From an uncultured Bacteroidota bacterium (lineage in GTDB: Bacteria > Bacteroidota > Bacteroidia > Chitinophagales > Chitinophagaceae): DNA of 35,919 nt. The position numbers and the translations under genes were made by a program. Positions 23,790 to 32,295 of this stretch are shown here, piece after piece. The first letter of the stretch is position 1; each line of letters begins with the position of its first letter. A model generated the notes under the pieces. That model saw nothing but the letters and a program-made list of their open reading frames with translations, made no database searches and had not been told where the DNA came from. The DNA is taken from assembly GCA_903926855.1 (NCBI GenBank), contig CAIYKV010000220.1:1-35919 (forward strand). The letters are read 5' to 3'.

Positions 23790-26273
23790 ATGAGAAAACT
23801 CTTAACGATTCTGGGGCTTATTGTTTGCATTGTGATCAATGCACAACAACCTGCCCAATCAAAGGATGAAGCCTGGAAAAAACAATACCGTGCATTTGCA
23901 ACCAAGGTAAATGACCTGGTGCACACCAAACTCGAAGCAAAGTTTGATTATGAGAAATCATATATGTATGGAAAAGTATGGGTTACCCTGAAACCCCATT
24001 TTTATGCAACAGATAAAGTGACCCTGGATGCAAAAGGAATGAATATTAATAAAGTTGCTTTGGTAAATGCAGGAAAGAACATTTCACTACAATATCAATA
24101 TGATAGTTCCTTCCTGAGTATACAGTTAAATAAAAAATACAAGGCAGGAGAAACCTATACCCTATATATTGATTACACAGCGAAACCATCAGAATATACA
24201 GCACAGGGTAGCCAAGCCATCACTGATGCCAGGGGACTATATTTTATTAATCCAAAAGGAACAGATAAAAACAAACCTACCCAAATCTGGACCCAGGGTG
24301 AAACAGAAGCGAATTCAGTCTGGATTCCTACGATTGACAAACCCAATCAGAAAATGACTACTGATTTTTATTTAACAGTACCTGGTAAATATGTGAGTTT
24401 GAGCAATGGTAAACTGATTTCTCAAACAAAAAATGCAGACGGAACCAGAACCGATTACTGGAAAATGGACCTCCCCCATTCTCCATACCTGATGTTTATG
24501 GGCATTGGTGATTATGCTATCGTAAAAGACCATTACAAGGATAAGGAAGTAAATTATTATGTAGAAAAAGAATATGAAAAAGTGGCTCGGAAAATTTTCG
24601 GGCTAACCCCTGAAATGATCAAATTCTATTCTGAAAAAGTTACCGGTGTTGATTATCCATGGGCTAAATACAGCCAGATTGTAGGAAGGGACTATGTTAG
24701 CGGTGCCATGGAAAATACTACTACCACTTTACATGGAGAAGCTGCCCAGCAAAATGCCAGAGAACTGGTAGATGCCAATACCTGGGAACCTGTAATTGCA
24801 CATGAACTATTTCACCAGTGGTTTGGTGATTATGTAACCACCGAAAGCTGGAGCAATATCACCGTAAATGAATCCTTTGCTGATTATAGCGAGTATCTCT
24901 GGAAAGAATATAAATATGGGATGGATGATGCTTTGGAAGAGAACAATTCTAAAATGCAGGCTTATTTAAGTAATCCGGCCGATGCCAAAAAGGATCTTGT
25001 TCGGTTTTACTATGCTGATAAAGAAGATGTATTCGATAATGTGAGTTATCCTAAAGGGGGGAGAATCCTGAATATGCTCAGACATTATGTAGGTGATAGC
25101 GCATTCTTTGCATCGTTGCATTATTATCTAAACACCAATAAATTTGGTAATGGAAGTGCTACCAAATTGCGTCTCGCTTTTGAAACAGTAACCGGCAAAG
25201 ACCTTAACTGGTACTTTAACCAATGGTATTATGGAAGCGGGCATCCGGTGGTTGATATCAGTTATGGATACGATGCAGACAAGCAATTAGCATCCGTATT
25301 TATCAAACAAATACAAACTGGCGACAAGGTTTTTTCCCTGCCCATTGATATAGATATTTACCAGGGAGCAAATAAAAAAAGATACAGCGTGTGGATGCAA
25401 AACAAAGTGGATACATTTACTTTTTCCGTTTCTGCAAAACCTGATCTCCTTAATGTAGATGCCGACAAATATCTTTTGTGGGATAAGAAAGATCACAAGA
25501 CGACTTCAGAGTACGTTCACCAATATCTGTATGCCAAAAATTTTGTTGACAGAAGAGAAGCCATTGATTATTGCAATGCCCATAAAAAAGAGCAGGCAGC
25601 TTTTGACCTGTTAAAAAAAGGGCTGGATGATCCATATTACAAATTACGTAACAGAAGTCTTTTGGCTATCCAGGATACCAGTCTTGATGCAACTTTATTA
25701 GGCAAGATTGAAAAAATGGCTGTGAGTGATCCTAATAGATATTGCCGTTCTTATGCCATTAATGCGTTGGCTAAAACAAAGGATGCCAAATATCTTCCTA
25801 TCTATCTCAATGCAGTGAAAGACTCCTCTTATACTGTAGCCGGATCTGGATTAACGGCTGTAAAAAGTCTGGACGAGGAAAAAGCGATCAGTTTATTGCC
25901 CGAATTGAAAAAAGATGCGAAAAATGCACTTAAAAATGCAGTAGAAGATGTTGAACTGCTTACCAAAGGAGATAAAGACTTTGATGACATGTTCACGCAA
26001 TATTCCGGACTAAAAAACCTGGGAGAGAAATACCAGTCTTCGTTTAATTTCATCAGCTTTCTTTCTAATGTAAATAATACAGCCAACTTCAAGAAAGGTC
26101 TCGACGAAGTAATTGCATTCAGAGAGAAAGTAGCTCAATACGGTGTGGCCCCTCAAATAAATGAAGCCATTAAAACGATGGGAAAGAAAAAAGAAGCCAG
26201 AAAATTAAAAGCACCTAATGTTGCTGATATTGATGAACAGTTGAAATATATAAATAGTAAGGTTACTAATTAA
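23790..26273 (+). CDS. Secreted M1 family aminopeptidase
   Basis: This 827-residue zinc peptidase has a signal peptide (MRKLLTILGLIVCIVINAQ). The exopeptidase motif GAMEN is at residues 305-309, HELFH with both zinc His at 338-342, and the third ligand Glu361 lies in VNESFADYSEYLW. The catalytic Tyr lies in the region after residue 420 (SYPKGGRILNML). The M1 core ends near residue 540 and a helical, HEAT-like C-terminal domain follows (PNRYCRSYAINALAKTKDAK). The enzyme removes N-terminal residues from peptides and should act in the periplasm. It fits the other secreted peptidases of the window (the M16 pair) in a peptide-scavenging life style. A strong bidirectional terminator follows 19 nt after the stop codon. 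Confidence 0.95.
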   Translation: MRKLLTILGLIVCIVINAQQPAQSKDEAWKKQYRAFATKVNDLVHTKLEAKFDYEKSYMYGKVWVTLKPHFYATDKVTLDAKGMNINKVALVNAGKNISLQYQYDSSFLSIQLNKKYKAGETYTLYIDYTAKPSEYTAQGSQAITDARGLYFINPKGTDKNKPTQIWTQGETEANSVWIPTIDKPNQKMTTDFYLTVPGKYVSLSNGKLISQTKNADGTRTDYWKMDLPHSPYLMFMGIGDYAIVKDHYKDKEVNYYVEKEYEKVARKIFGLTPEMIKFYSEKVTGVDYPWAKYSQIVGRDYVSGAMENTTTTLHGEAAQQNARELVDANTWEPVIAHELFHQWFGDYVTTESWSNITVNESFADYSEYLWKEYKYGMDDALEENNSKMQAYLSNPADAKKDLVRFYYADKEDVFDNVSYPKGGRILNMLRHYVGDSAFFASLHYYLNTNKFGNGSATKLRLAFETVTGKDLNWYFNQWYYGSGHPVVDISYGYDADKQLASVFIKQIQTGDKVFSLPIDIDIYQGANKKRYSVWMQNKVDTFTFSVSAKPDLLNVDADKYLLWDKKDHKTTSEYVHQYLYAKNFVDRREAIDYCNAHKKEQAAFDLLKKGLDDPYYKLRNRSLLAIQDTSLDATLLGKIEKMAVSDPNRYCRSYAINALAKTKDAKYLPIYLNAVKDSSYTVAGSGLTAVKSLDEEKAISLLPELKKDAKNALKNAVEDVELLTKGDKDFDDMFTQYSGLKNLGEKYQSSFNFISFLSNVNNTANFKKGLDEVIAFREKVAQYGVAPQINEAIKTMGKKKEARKLKAPNVADIDEQLKYINSKVTN

Positions 26274-26293
26274 GGTTGATTTCTGACTTAATA

Positions 26294-26326
26294 AAAAAAG
26301 GAAAGGTTGATAGCCTTTCCTTTTTT
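26294..26326. terminator. Bidirectional intrinsic terminator
   Basis: A-run plus GGAAAGG (26294-26306) pairs with CCTTTCC plus T-run (26314-26326) around a TTGATAG loop. The stem is flanked by A and T tracts, so it can end the M1 peptidase transcript on the plus strand and the tRNA-Leu transcript on the minus strand. Confidence 0.9.
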
Positions 26327-26327
26327 G

Positions 26328-26411
26328 TGCCCAGGAATGGATTCGAACCATCACATCCTTGCGAACGCTGCGACCTGAACACAGTGCGTCTACCAATTTC
26401 GCCACCTGGGC
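26328..26411 (-). tRNA. tRNA-Leu (anticodon CAG)
   Basis: The 84-nt gene folds as a class II tRNA. The acceptor stem is GCCCAGG with CCTGGGC and discriminator A. The anticodon stem is CTGTG/CGCAG with loop TTCAGGT (anticodon CAG), the variable arm is long, and the T arm is GATGG TTCGAAT CCATT. It reads the leucine codon CUG. The three bases after the discriminator are CAA, not CCA, so the CCA end must be added by an enzyme; this links directly to the frameshifted cca gene of this window. A consensus promoter lies about 55 nt upstream and the bidirectional terminator just downstream. Confidence 0.97.
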
Positions 26412-26418
26412 AGGGGGC

Positions 26419-26455
26419 ATTAATTAATAATTAACAATTAATAATTAATAAATAT
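26419..26455. repeat. AT-only repeat upstream of the tRNA gene
   Basis: TTAATTAATAATTAACAATT and its continuation consist of overlapping TTAAT and AATTA words, largely self-complementary. It lies in the predicted leader between the tRNA promoter and the tRNA gene and has no clear function. Confidence 0.5.
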
Positions 26456-26464
26456 TCAGGGGTG

Positions 26465-26495
26465 CAAATATAGGCGTAAGACTTTTACCTGCCAA
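26465..26495 (-). promoter_or_regulatory. Promoter of tRNA-Leu
   Basis: On the minus strand TTG at 26495-26493, a 20-nt spacer and TATATTTG at 26472-26465 match the Bacteroidota consensus in full. Transcription would start near 26460, about 50 nt before the mature tRNA 5' end. Confidence 0.7.
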
Positions 26496-26507
26496 GCTAT
26501 TTTTCTA

Positions 26508-27488
26508 CTATACAACCAGGAGGCTGCATCCGCGGATATCGGTATTGTCGAGGCGGCCCCAGATTTCAAAACTGCCATCTTCATATACCCTCCCTACGTC
26601 TTCGGTTGCTATAAAGGAACAACTGTAGATATTGGCTAAATCTATTACCTGCAATAAACCGGTACCGCTTTCTTTTACCAGTTTAGGGTCCTCTTCATCA
26701 CGGATCAATACCTTCATCCAGGGTGGACAATAAAACCTGCCCTCCCCTTTTGAATATGCCTGACTGAGTAATTCGGTCATACCGTATTCTGAGTGCACCT
26801 GTTCTACCCCCAGTCCGGCTTTTAGCAAATCATGTACTTCGGCTCGGGTAAGCTCTTTTCGGCGGCCCTTCATACCTCCAGTTTCCATTACGATGGTATG
26901 TTTCAGCTGCTGGGGATAGGCTTCTGCGAAATCCAGTAATCCAAAGGTTACACCCATCAGCAAGGTTTTCTGGCCCTGTGCTTCCAGTTTCTGCAGGGTT
27001 TGGGATAGTTTCTCAAACTCGTCCAGATAAAACCCGCTTTCTGGGTGATTACTGGACCGAATCAGCTGATCGGCCATCACTACCAGAGAAGAATGCTTTC
27101 TTTCCAGATAAGAAGGCAATAATGCCAGTATACACCAGTCTTTCTCATCCCCATAAAACAAACGGAAAGCATTTTCAAAACTTCTCTGATAAATAGCGCC
27201 TTCTTTTATCAAATGCCTGCTATTGATGGTTTGGGTGGTACCACTACTCTCAAAAATCAGTTCTGGCTCAAATTGGGTGCTTGTAATGGTATGCGTTTTA
27301 AAGAAGGAAATAGGCAACGCTGGAATGTCAAGTAGTGTCTTTATCTCAATTGGACTGGTACCCGAAAGATCGCACCATTGCCTGTAAACAGGGTTATAGG
27401 CATATTGAAAAGAAAATATATCCAGACATTTCTCTGTAAAAAGTCCGGGTGAAACAGAGAAAATATTGTTAACATCGATTGAAGCCAC
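26508..27488 (-). CDS. LuxE-like acyl-protein synthetase
   Basis: The protein belongs to the LuxE branch of adenylate-forming enzymes. It has FESSGTTQTINSRHLI (the phosphate-binding loop), GGMKGRRKELTRAEVHDLL, SEYGMTELLSQAY with the acidic residue expected to bind AMP and Mg, and the C-terminal GRLDNTDIRGCSLLV. LuxE activates a carboxylic acid and loads it as a thioester, but no LuxC reductase or acyl-carrier gene is nearby, so substrate and partner are unknown. The start is uncertain: no ATG is present in frame ahead of the conserved region (FSVSPGLFTEKCLDIF). The GTG at 27488 gives 326 residues; a TTG at 27569 would run into the divergent lipoprotein gene. A TAATTTTG box at 27553-27546 could be its promoter. 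Confidence 0.82.
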   Translation of the reverse strand: MASIDVNNIFSVSPGLFTEKCLDIFSFQYAYNPVYRQWCDLSGTSPIEIKTLLDIPALPISFFKTHTITSTQFEPELIFESSGTTQTINSRHLIKEGAIYQRSFENAFRLFYGDEKDWCILALLPSYLERKHSSLVVMADQLIRSSNHPESGFYLDEFEKLSQTLQKLEAQGQKTLLMGVTFGLLDFAEAYPQQLKHTIVMETGGMKGRRKELTRAEVHDLLKAGLGVEQVHSEYGMTELLSQAYSKGEGRFYCPPWMKVLIRDEEDPKLVKESGTGLLQVIDLANIYSCSFIATEDVGRVYEDGSFEIWGRLDNTDIRGCSLLVV

Positions 27489-27492
27489 TGCT

Positions 27493-27520
27493 TTGTATTG
27501 TAATGTTTTAACTAAATTTG
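27493..27520 (+). promoter_or_regulatory. Promoter of the lipoprotein gene, divergent from the LuxE-like gene
   Basis: TTTG (TTG at 27493-27495), a 17-nt spacer and TAAATTTG at 27513-27520 match the Bacteroidota consensus. Transcription would start within a few bases of the ATG at 27530, making the mRNA almost leaderless. It begins four bases from the GTG start proposed for the minus-strand gene. Confidence 0.65.
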
Positions 27521-27529
27521 AGTTTGACA

Positions 27530-27991
27530 ATGAAACGAATGAAGACAAAATTATTAATACTATTGGCAATCCCGGTCATCTTTTATGGTTGCACCAAAGA
27601 TTCCTATACATCTGCACCACAGATTTCTATTAAAAGTATTAATAGTTCAAAACTGAGTACGGGTGATTTACTACTGATTGATATCAATTTTACCGATAAA
27701 GAAGGCGATATTTCAGATACGCTCTGGATCCAGAAATTTTCAAGAACCTGCCCTAACACCGCTGGTGTGCAATTTACCAGTGCCAATAAAGTACCGGATT
27801 TTACGGCTACTTCTAACCTGAAAGGGGTGTTGGAAGTGGGTTATGCGTATAATTCCAATATCAATGGCTATAATACCATTTCAGGGTGCGGCAATAAAAA
27901 CGATACTGCCTATTTTAAAATCTGGCTGAAGGACTTAGCCAACCATGTAAGTGATACCATCATCACGTCAAATATTATTTTACTAAAATAG
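27530..27991 (+). CDS. Lipoprotein of unknown function
   Basis: The ATG at 27530 gives 153 residues (MKRMKTKLLILLAIPVIFYG, then Cys). The hydrophobic stretch followed by FYGC is a lipoprotein signal, so the mature protein should be anchored in a membrane by its N-terminal Cys. The rest is beta-rich and resembles a single immunoglobulin-like domain (GDLLLIDINFTDKEGDISDT), with two further Cys that could pair. An ATG three codons later is an alternative start; a TTG at 27518 overlaps the promoter box and is unlikely. It lies six bases before the UbiA-like gene and is probably co-transcribed with it. I do not recognise a named family. Confidence 0.7.
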   Translation: MKRMKTKLLILLAIPVIFYGCTKDSYTSAPQISIKSINSSKLSTGDLLLIDINFTDKEGDISDTLWIQKFSRTCPNTAGVQFTSANKVPDFTATSNLKGVLEVGYAYNSNINGYNTISGCGNKNDTAYFKIWLKDLANHVSDTIITSNIILLK

Positions 27992-27997
27992 ACCGGT

Positions 27998-28903
27998 TTG
28001 AATGGGTTCATCAAATCATTATTCTTCGGAAATTACTTTTACGGTATTTGTGTAGTTGCTTTATCTATTGAAGCCAGTTTACAGCAACATGTTCCCTTAA
28101 ACTCTTCTTTGTATTATTTATTTGTATTTACTGCTACTGTTTTATACTATACCCATGCATATATATCCGAAGAAATAACTGTTTCGGGTAATAAAAGAGC
28201 CATTTGGTATTATGAGCATAAATCAGCCATTATACAATCCCAGATATTTTTTTCTCTGGTATTAGGCATTACTGCAATTGTTTTATACATCAGGGTGGGC
28301 GCAAACCTAAATCAGATTACCTGGTTTCAATGGTGTTTACTGGGATTTTTTCCGTTGATAGCTATTTTATACTACGGGGGTCTGATTCCCGGGAAAACAA
28401 AGAATAACCTTCGCAACCAGGGCTGGCTCAAACCATTTGCCATCGGTTTTGTATGGGCAGGTGCTGTAACGGTATACCCTGTACTGACAAAAAGCATAGA
28501 AGACAAAACCCCCTATTCTCCCGGCTATACACAGGCTTTGCTTTTTTTGAAGAACTTCATGTTTATTACGATGTTATGCATCATGTTTGATATAAAGGAT
28601 TATGCCTCCGATCATAATAAAAGACTAAAAACCTTTGTTGTACAATTTGGCTTGCGGAAAACCATATTTTATGTGTTAATCCCGCTTAGTTCTATAGGTT
28701 TGGGAACATTTGTCCTGTTTGCCATATTACGTGATTTCCCCCTGTTTAGAATACTGGTTAACACTATTCCCTTTCTATTGTTAATAACTGTTGCCTACTC
28801 ATTACACCAACGTAAAAGCATTCTCTATTATCTTGCAATCATTGACGGACTGATGCTGGCAAAATCGGTTTGCGGTATCCTAGGTATGACCTTTATAAAT
28901 TAA
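27998..28903 (+). CDS. UbiA-like integral membrane protein (prenyltransferase family, degenerate)
   Basis: The 301-residue protein starts with TTG at 27998, because no in-frame ATG precedes the conserved first helix (FIKSLFFGNYFYGICVVALS). It has seven to nine hydrophobic segments. The segment MFDIKDYASDHNKRLKTFVV near residues 190-210 looks like the second aspartate motif of UbiA prenyltransferases (DxxxD with a following KxxK). The first motif (NDxxDxxxD), expected between the second and third helices, is not seen there, so catalysis is doubtful. It may be a family member that has lost or changed its chemistry. It ends 4 nt before the M42 peptidase gene and belongs to the same operon as the lipoprotein. 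Confidence 0.65.
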   Translation: MNGFIKSLFFGNYFYGICVVALSIEASLQQHVPLNSSLYYLFVFTATVLYYTHAYISEEITVSGNKRAIWYYEHKSAIIQSQIFFSLVLGITAIVLYIRVGANLNQITWFQWCLLGFFPLIAILYYGGLIPGKTKNNLRNQGWLKPFAIGFVWAGAVTVYPVLTKSIEDKTPYSPGYTQALLFLKNFMFITMLCIMFDIKDYASDHNKRLKTFVVQFGLRKTIFYVLIPLSSIGLGTFVLFAILRDFPLFRILVNTIPFLLLITVAYSLHQRKSILYYLAIIDGLMLAKSVCGILGMTFIN

Positions 28904-28907
28904 TATT

Positions 28908-30020
28908 ATGGCAAAATCGAAAACAACTAAGACAAAATCTCTGATTACGGATAAATCATTGGCTTTTCTGAAAGAATATATCAGTACCCCTTCTGCAGTG
29001 GGGTTTGAGACGGGTGGCCAGAAAGTGTGGCTGGAATATATAAAACCTTATGTTGACAGTTTTTTTACAGACCCTTATGGTACCGCGGTAGGTGTGATCA
29101 ATCCTACAGCCCCATTTAAAGTGGTGATAGAAGCCCATGCGGACGAGATCAGCTGGTTTGTGAACTATATCAATGACCAGGGTCTGATTTACCTGAAAAG
29201 GAACGGCGGGGTTGATCACCAGGTAGCTCCGGCCAAAAGGGTTTGGATTCATGGCAAAAAAGGTCCGGTGAAAGCCGTTTTTGGGTGGCCTGCCATTCAT
29301 ACCCGGATGAGCAACCCCGAACAGAAAGAACCACAACCCAAAGTGGATAATTTAAGTCTGGATTGTGGCGCCAGAAGCAAAAAAGAGGTAGAAGCGTTGG
29401 GTATACATATCGGAGCAGTGGTTACTTATGAGGAAGGATTTGAGGAACTGGCCTACGATTACTATATCGGCAGGGCTTTTGATAACCGTGTTGGCGGATT
29501 TATGATTGCGGAAGTAGCCAGGTTATTGAAAGAAAACAACAAAAAACTCCCTTTTGGTCTATACGTAGTCAATGCGGTTCAGGAAGAAATTGGGCTAAGG
29601 GGTGCCGAAATGATCGCCAGAAGAATAAAACCGGATATCGCGATCATTACTGATGTTACCCATGATACCAGCACTCCCATGATCAGTAAAATTATTGAAG
29701 GAGATATACAATGTGGAAAAGGACCTTCACTTGCGTATGCTCCTGCCATACATAATAAACTTTTGAAAATAGTTCAGGATGTGGCAGAAAAGAATAAAAT
29801 CCCTGTTCAGCTAAGAACCCTTAGTCGCAGTACGGGAACGGATACTGACAGTTTTGCCTATGCAAATGATGGCTGTCCTTCTGTATTAATCTCTATTCCA
29901 CTTAGGTATATGCATACTCCGGTAGAAATGTTGCACAAGAAAGATATTGAAGAAACCATCAAACTGATGTACCAGACCCTGTTAACATTAACCCCGAAAA
30001 CTAATCTGAGTTATTTATAA
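28908..30020 (+). CDS. M42 family metallopeptidase (glutamyl aminopeptidase-like)
   Basis: The 370-residue cytosolic enzyme has the dinuclear zinc site of family M42: HAD at residues 77-79, Asp192 in AFDNRVGG, QEEIGLRGAE with Glu226/227, Asp249 in ITDVTHDTS and a late His in YMHTPVEML. Members act as dodecameric aminopeptidases; the old name endoglucanase M for some of them is misleading. The short Lys- and Thr-rich N-terminus (MAKSKTTKTKS) is not a signal peptide. The gene starts four bases after the UbiA-like gene ends, so the two are co-transcribed. It precedes the amidotransferase gene by 62 nt. Confidence 0.94.
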   Translation: MAKSKTTKTKSLITDKSLAFLKEYISTPSAVGFETGGQKVWLEYIKPYVDSFFTDPYGTAVGVINPTAPFKVVIEAHADEISWFVNYINDQGLIYLKRNGGVDHQVAPAKRVWIHGKKGPVKAVFGWPAIHTRMSNPEQKEPQPKVDNLSLDCGARSKKEVEALGIHIGAVVTYEEGFEELAYDYYIGRAFDNRVGGFMIAEVARLLKENNKKLPFGLYVVNAVQEEIGLRGAEMIARRIKPDIAIITDVTHDTSTPMISKIIEGDIQCGKGPSLAYAPAIHNKLLKIVQDVAEKNKIPVQLRTLSRSTGTDTDSFAYANDGCPSVLISIPLRYMHTPVEMLHKKDIEETIKLMYQTLLTLTPKTNLSYL

Positions 30021-30067
30021 GGGATTGTATAAAAAACAGAGAAATCTATCCATATTTTTATCTTTTG

Positions 30068-30075
30068 TATTTTTG
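30068..30075 (+). promoter_or_regulatory. Candidate -7 box before the amidotransferase gene
   Basis: TATTTTTG matches TAnnTTTG and ends seven bases before the ATG at 30083, giving an almost leaderless mRNA. No -33 TTG is at the right distance. Confidence 0.35.
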
Positions 30076-30082
30076 AAATCCT

Positions 30083-30922
30083 ATGAACTGGGTTGAAAAA
30101 CAAACCATACGAATTGCAATACTTGACCTGTACGAAGGTTTCCCTAATCAGGGTATGCGATGCATACGCGATATTATCTACAATTGGGGTGAGAACAACC
30201 AGTTTAACGTGGTTTATCACGAATTTGATGTAAGACAGAAACTGGAAGTGCCTGATACCTCCTATGATATTTACATTTCCAGTGGGGGACCAGGCTCTCC
30301 GCTGGATACAGTAGGTAATGATTGGGAAAATAAATATTTCGAATGGCTGGAAAATATAGAAAAATGGAACCTCGGCCCGGACAGTTTTCCCAAGAAACAT
30401 GTACTTTTCATCTGTCATAGTTTTCAACTTGCCTGTCGTTATTATGGAGTAGGAACAGTTTGCAAACGAAAATCTACTGCTTTTGGAGTTTTCCCGATAC
30501 ATATGATGGAAGAGGGGAAAGAAGAAACCGTATTTGAAGGATTAAAGGATCCATTTTATTCTGTTGACAGTCGCGATTACCAGGTAATTGAACCCAATCA
30601 TACCCGCTTAAGGGAAATGGGTGGTCATATACTGGCCATTGAGAAAAACAGGCCCCATGTTCCCTACGAAAGAGCCATTATGGCTATACGTTTTAACCGT
30701 TATTTTCTGGGTACCCAGTTTCATCCCGAAGCGGATGCAACAGGTATGAGTATGTACCTGCAAAGAGAAGATAAAAAAAAGACGGTTATCGAGAATCACG
30801 GGGAGCCCAAATGGACCAGTATGGTAGAACAATTGGGAGACCCTGATAAAATTATGTGGACCTATTCCCATATACTCCCCAATTTCCTAAACCTTGCCTC
30901 CAACGAACTCATCGAAGCCTAA
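30083..30922 (+). CDS. Class I glutamine amidotransferase domain protein
   Basis: This 279-residue stand-alone amidotransferase has the oxyanion-loop segment YISSGGPGSPLD near residues 64-75. The nucleophile is Cys111 in VLFICHSFQLAC (a His where most have x-G), and the His214/Glu216 pair lies in GTQFHPEAD. It should release ammonia from glutamine, but no fused synthetase domain is present. The adjacent ATP-grasp-like gene is a candidate partner: together they could form an amide-forming ligase (inference). The extra C-terminal region after residue 225 (about 50 residues, with EPKWTSMVEQLGDPDKI) is unusual for a simple subunit. The protein is cytosolic. Confidence 0.88.
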   Translation: MNWVEKQTIRIAILDLYEGFPNQGMRCIRDIIYNWGENNQFNVVYHEFDVRQKLEVPDTSYDIYISSGGPGSPLDTVGNDWENKYFEWLENIEKWNLGPDSFPKKHVLFICHSFQLACRYYGVGTVCKRKSTAFGVFPIHMMEEGKEETVFEGLKDPFYSVDSRDYQVIEPNHTRLREMGGHILAIEKNRPHVPYERAIMAIRFNRYFLGTQFHPEADATGMSMYLQREDKKKTVIENHGEPKWTSMVEQLGDPDKIMWTYSHILPNFLNLASNELIEA

Positions 30923-30969
30923 TCAGCCTATTTAATATACTTCATACCTTTACTCTCCAAAAAAATTAC

Positions 30970-31004
30970 AAAAGCCAAAAGCCAAAAGCCAAAAGCCAAA
31001 AGCC
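30970..31004. repeat. Tandem heptamer repeat, five copies
   Basis: Five perfect copies of AAAAGCC lie between the amidotransferase and the ATP-grasp-like genes. The unit is prone to slippage, so copy number may vary between isolates; it lies about 80 nt upstream of the next start codon. Confidence 0.9.
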
Positions 31005-31084
31005 AAATTTATAACTAACTCCCCCCATCCTGCCGATCTTTGATCAGTATTTTTTACTTTCAAGGAACAGATTAAAGACGATTT

Positions 31085-32281
31085 ATGATTCCTTCTTTAA
31101 GAAAACAGTTTAATGCTTCATTCACTAAAGAAAAATATCATTCTTTTTTGGCAGAATTGAATAGCAAACATGCAGGCGCCATTGAATTCAGGGTGGCAGA
31201 AACCCCCGTTTTTGTTGATAAGGGATTTAAGGATAAGATATTATCCGCCTGTGAAAGTATTGTGGATGTAATCACCCAGCCGAATTTTGTTTCACTCACT
31301 TCACATGCAATCCCTGCAGAAGTGCAGGTTCCCAATGAAAACAAACACACCCATTTTATTGCTTTTGATTTTGGCATATGTGAGAATGCAGCCGGAGAAT
31401 ATGAGCCACAACTGATAGAAATGCAGGGGTTCCCTACACTTTTCGCTTACCAGATATGGCATGATCAGGTAACGCATAAGCACTTTTCCATTCCGGATGG
31501 ATATTCCGCTTTATTGAATGATTTTACGCCAGAATCCTATACAAAACTATTGCAGGAGGTGATTTTGGGTGAATACGATGCCGAAAATGTGATTCTATTG
31601 GAGATATTACCACATAAGCAAAAAACCAGGATCGACTTTTATTGCACAACTGATTATATCGGGATACCTGTGGTTTGTCTTACTGAATTAATCCAGGAAG
31701 GCAGACATCTTTTTTATATAAAAGACGGAAAAAAGATTCCTGTAAAAAGAATTTATAACCGGATCATCTTCGATGATCTGCAACAGCAATCAGCAGAAAT
31801 CCAGGGAAAAGGGAAATTATTACTTTCGGATCTGGAGGTAGAATGGGTGCCCCATCCGAATTGGTTTTATCGGATAAGCAAATACACACTTCCTTTTATC
31901 AATCATCCCTATGTTCCCAAAACAAGTTTTTTACATGAGATAAAGGATATGCCCAATGACCTGGAAAACTATGTATTAAAACCGTTGTTCTCTTTTGCCG
32001 GTCAAGGTGTCGTAATCGATGTAACCCGCGCAGATATAGATGCTGTAAAAGATCCGCATAACTGGATTTTACAAAAAAAAGTAAAATATGCCGATGTAAT
32101 CATTACACCAGATATTCCCGCTAAAGCGGAATTAAGAATATTTTATTTCTGGAAAGAAGGAGAAGCACGACCGATTGCCACGAACAACCTGGCGAGGTTG
32201 AGTAAGGGAAAAATGATTGGGGTAAGGTATAACCAGGACAAAGAATGGGTAGGCGGAAGTCTTGCCTATTTTGAAAAATAA
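31085..32281 (+). CDS. ATP-grasp-like protein, possible amide ligase
   Basis: The 398-residue protein is not a close match to a named enzyme that I can recall. The segment YEPQLIEMQGFPTLFAYQIW, the basic and Gly-rich LKPLFSFAGQGVVIDV (nucleotide-binding loop type), WILQKKVKYADVI and the late RIFYFWKEGEARPIATNNLA with acidic and Asn residues in metal-ligand order are typical of ATP-grasp folds near the glutathionylspermidine-synthase group. Such enzymes join a carboxylate and an amine with ATP. It follows the amidotransferase gene by 162 nt and precedes the YitT gene by 14 nt, the latter probably in one operon. Substrates are unknown. Confidence 0.6.
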   Translation: MIPSLRKQFNASFTKEKYHSFLAELNSKHAGAIEFRVAETPVFVDKGFKDKILSACESIVDVITQPNFVSLTSHAIPAEVQVPNENKHTHFIAFDFGICENAAGEYEPQLIEMQGFPTLFAYQIWHDQVTHKHFSIPDGYSALLNDFTPESYTKLLQEVILGEYDAENVILLEILPHKQKTRIDFYCTTDYIGIPVVCLTELIQEGRHLFYIKDGKKIPVKRIYNRIIFDDLQQQSAEIQGKGKLLLSDLEVEWVPHPNWFYRISKYTLPFINHPYVPKTSFLHEIKDMPNDLENYVLKPLFSFAGQGVVIDVTRADIDAVKDPHNWILQKKVKYADVIITPDIPAKAELRIFYFWKEGEARPIATNNLARLSKGKMIGVRYNQDKEWVGGSLAYFEK

Positions 32282-32295
32282 TTCACAAAAAGCGA

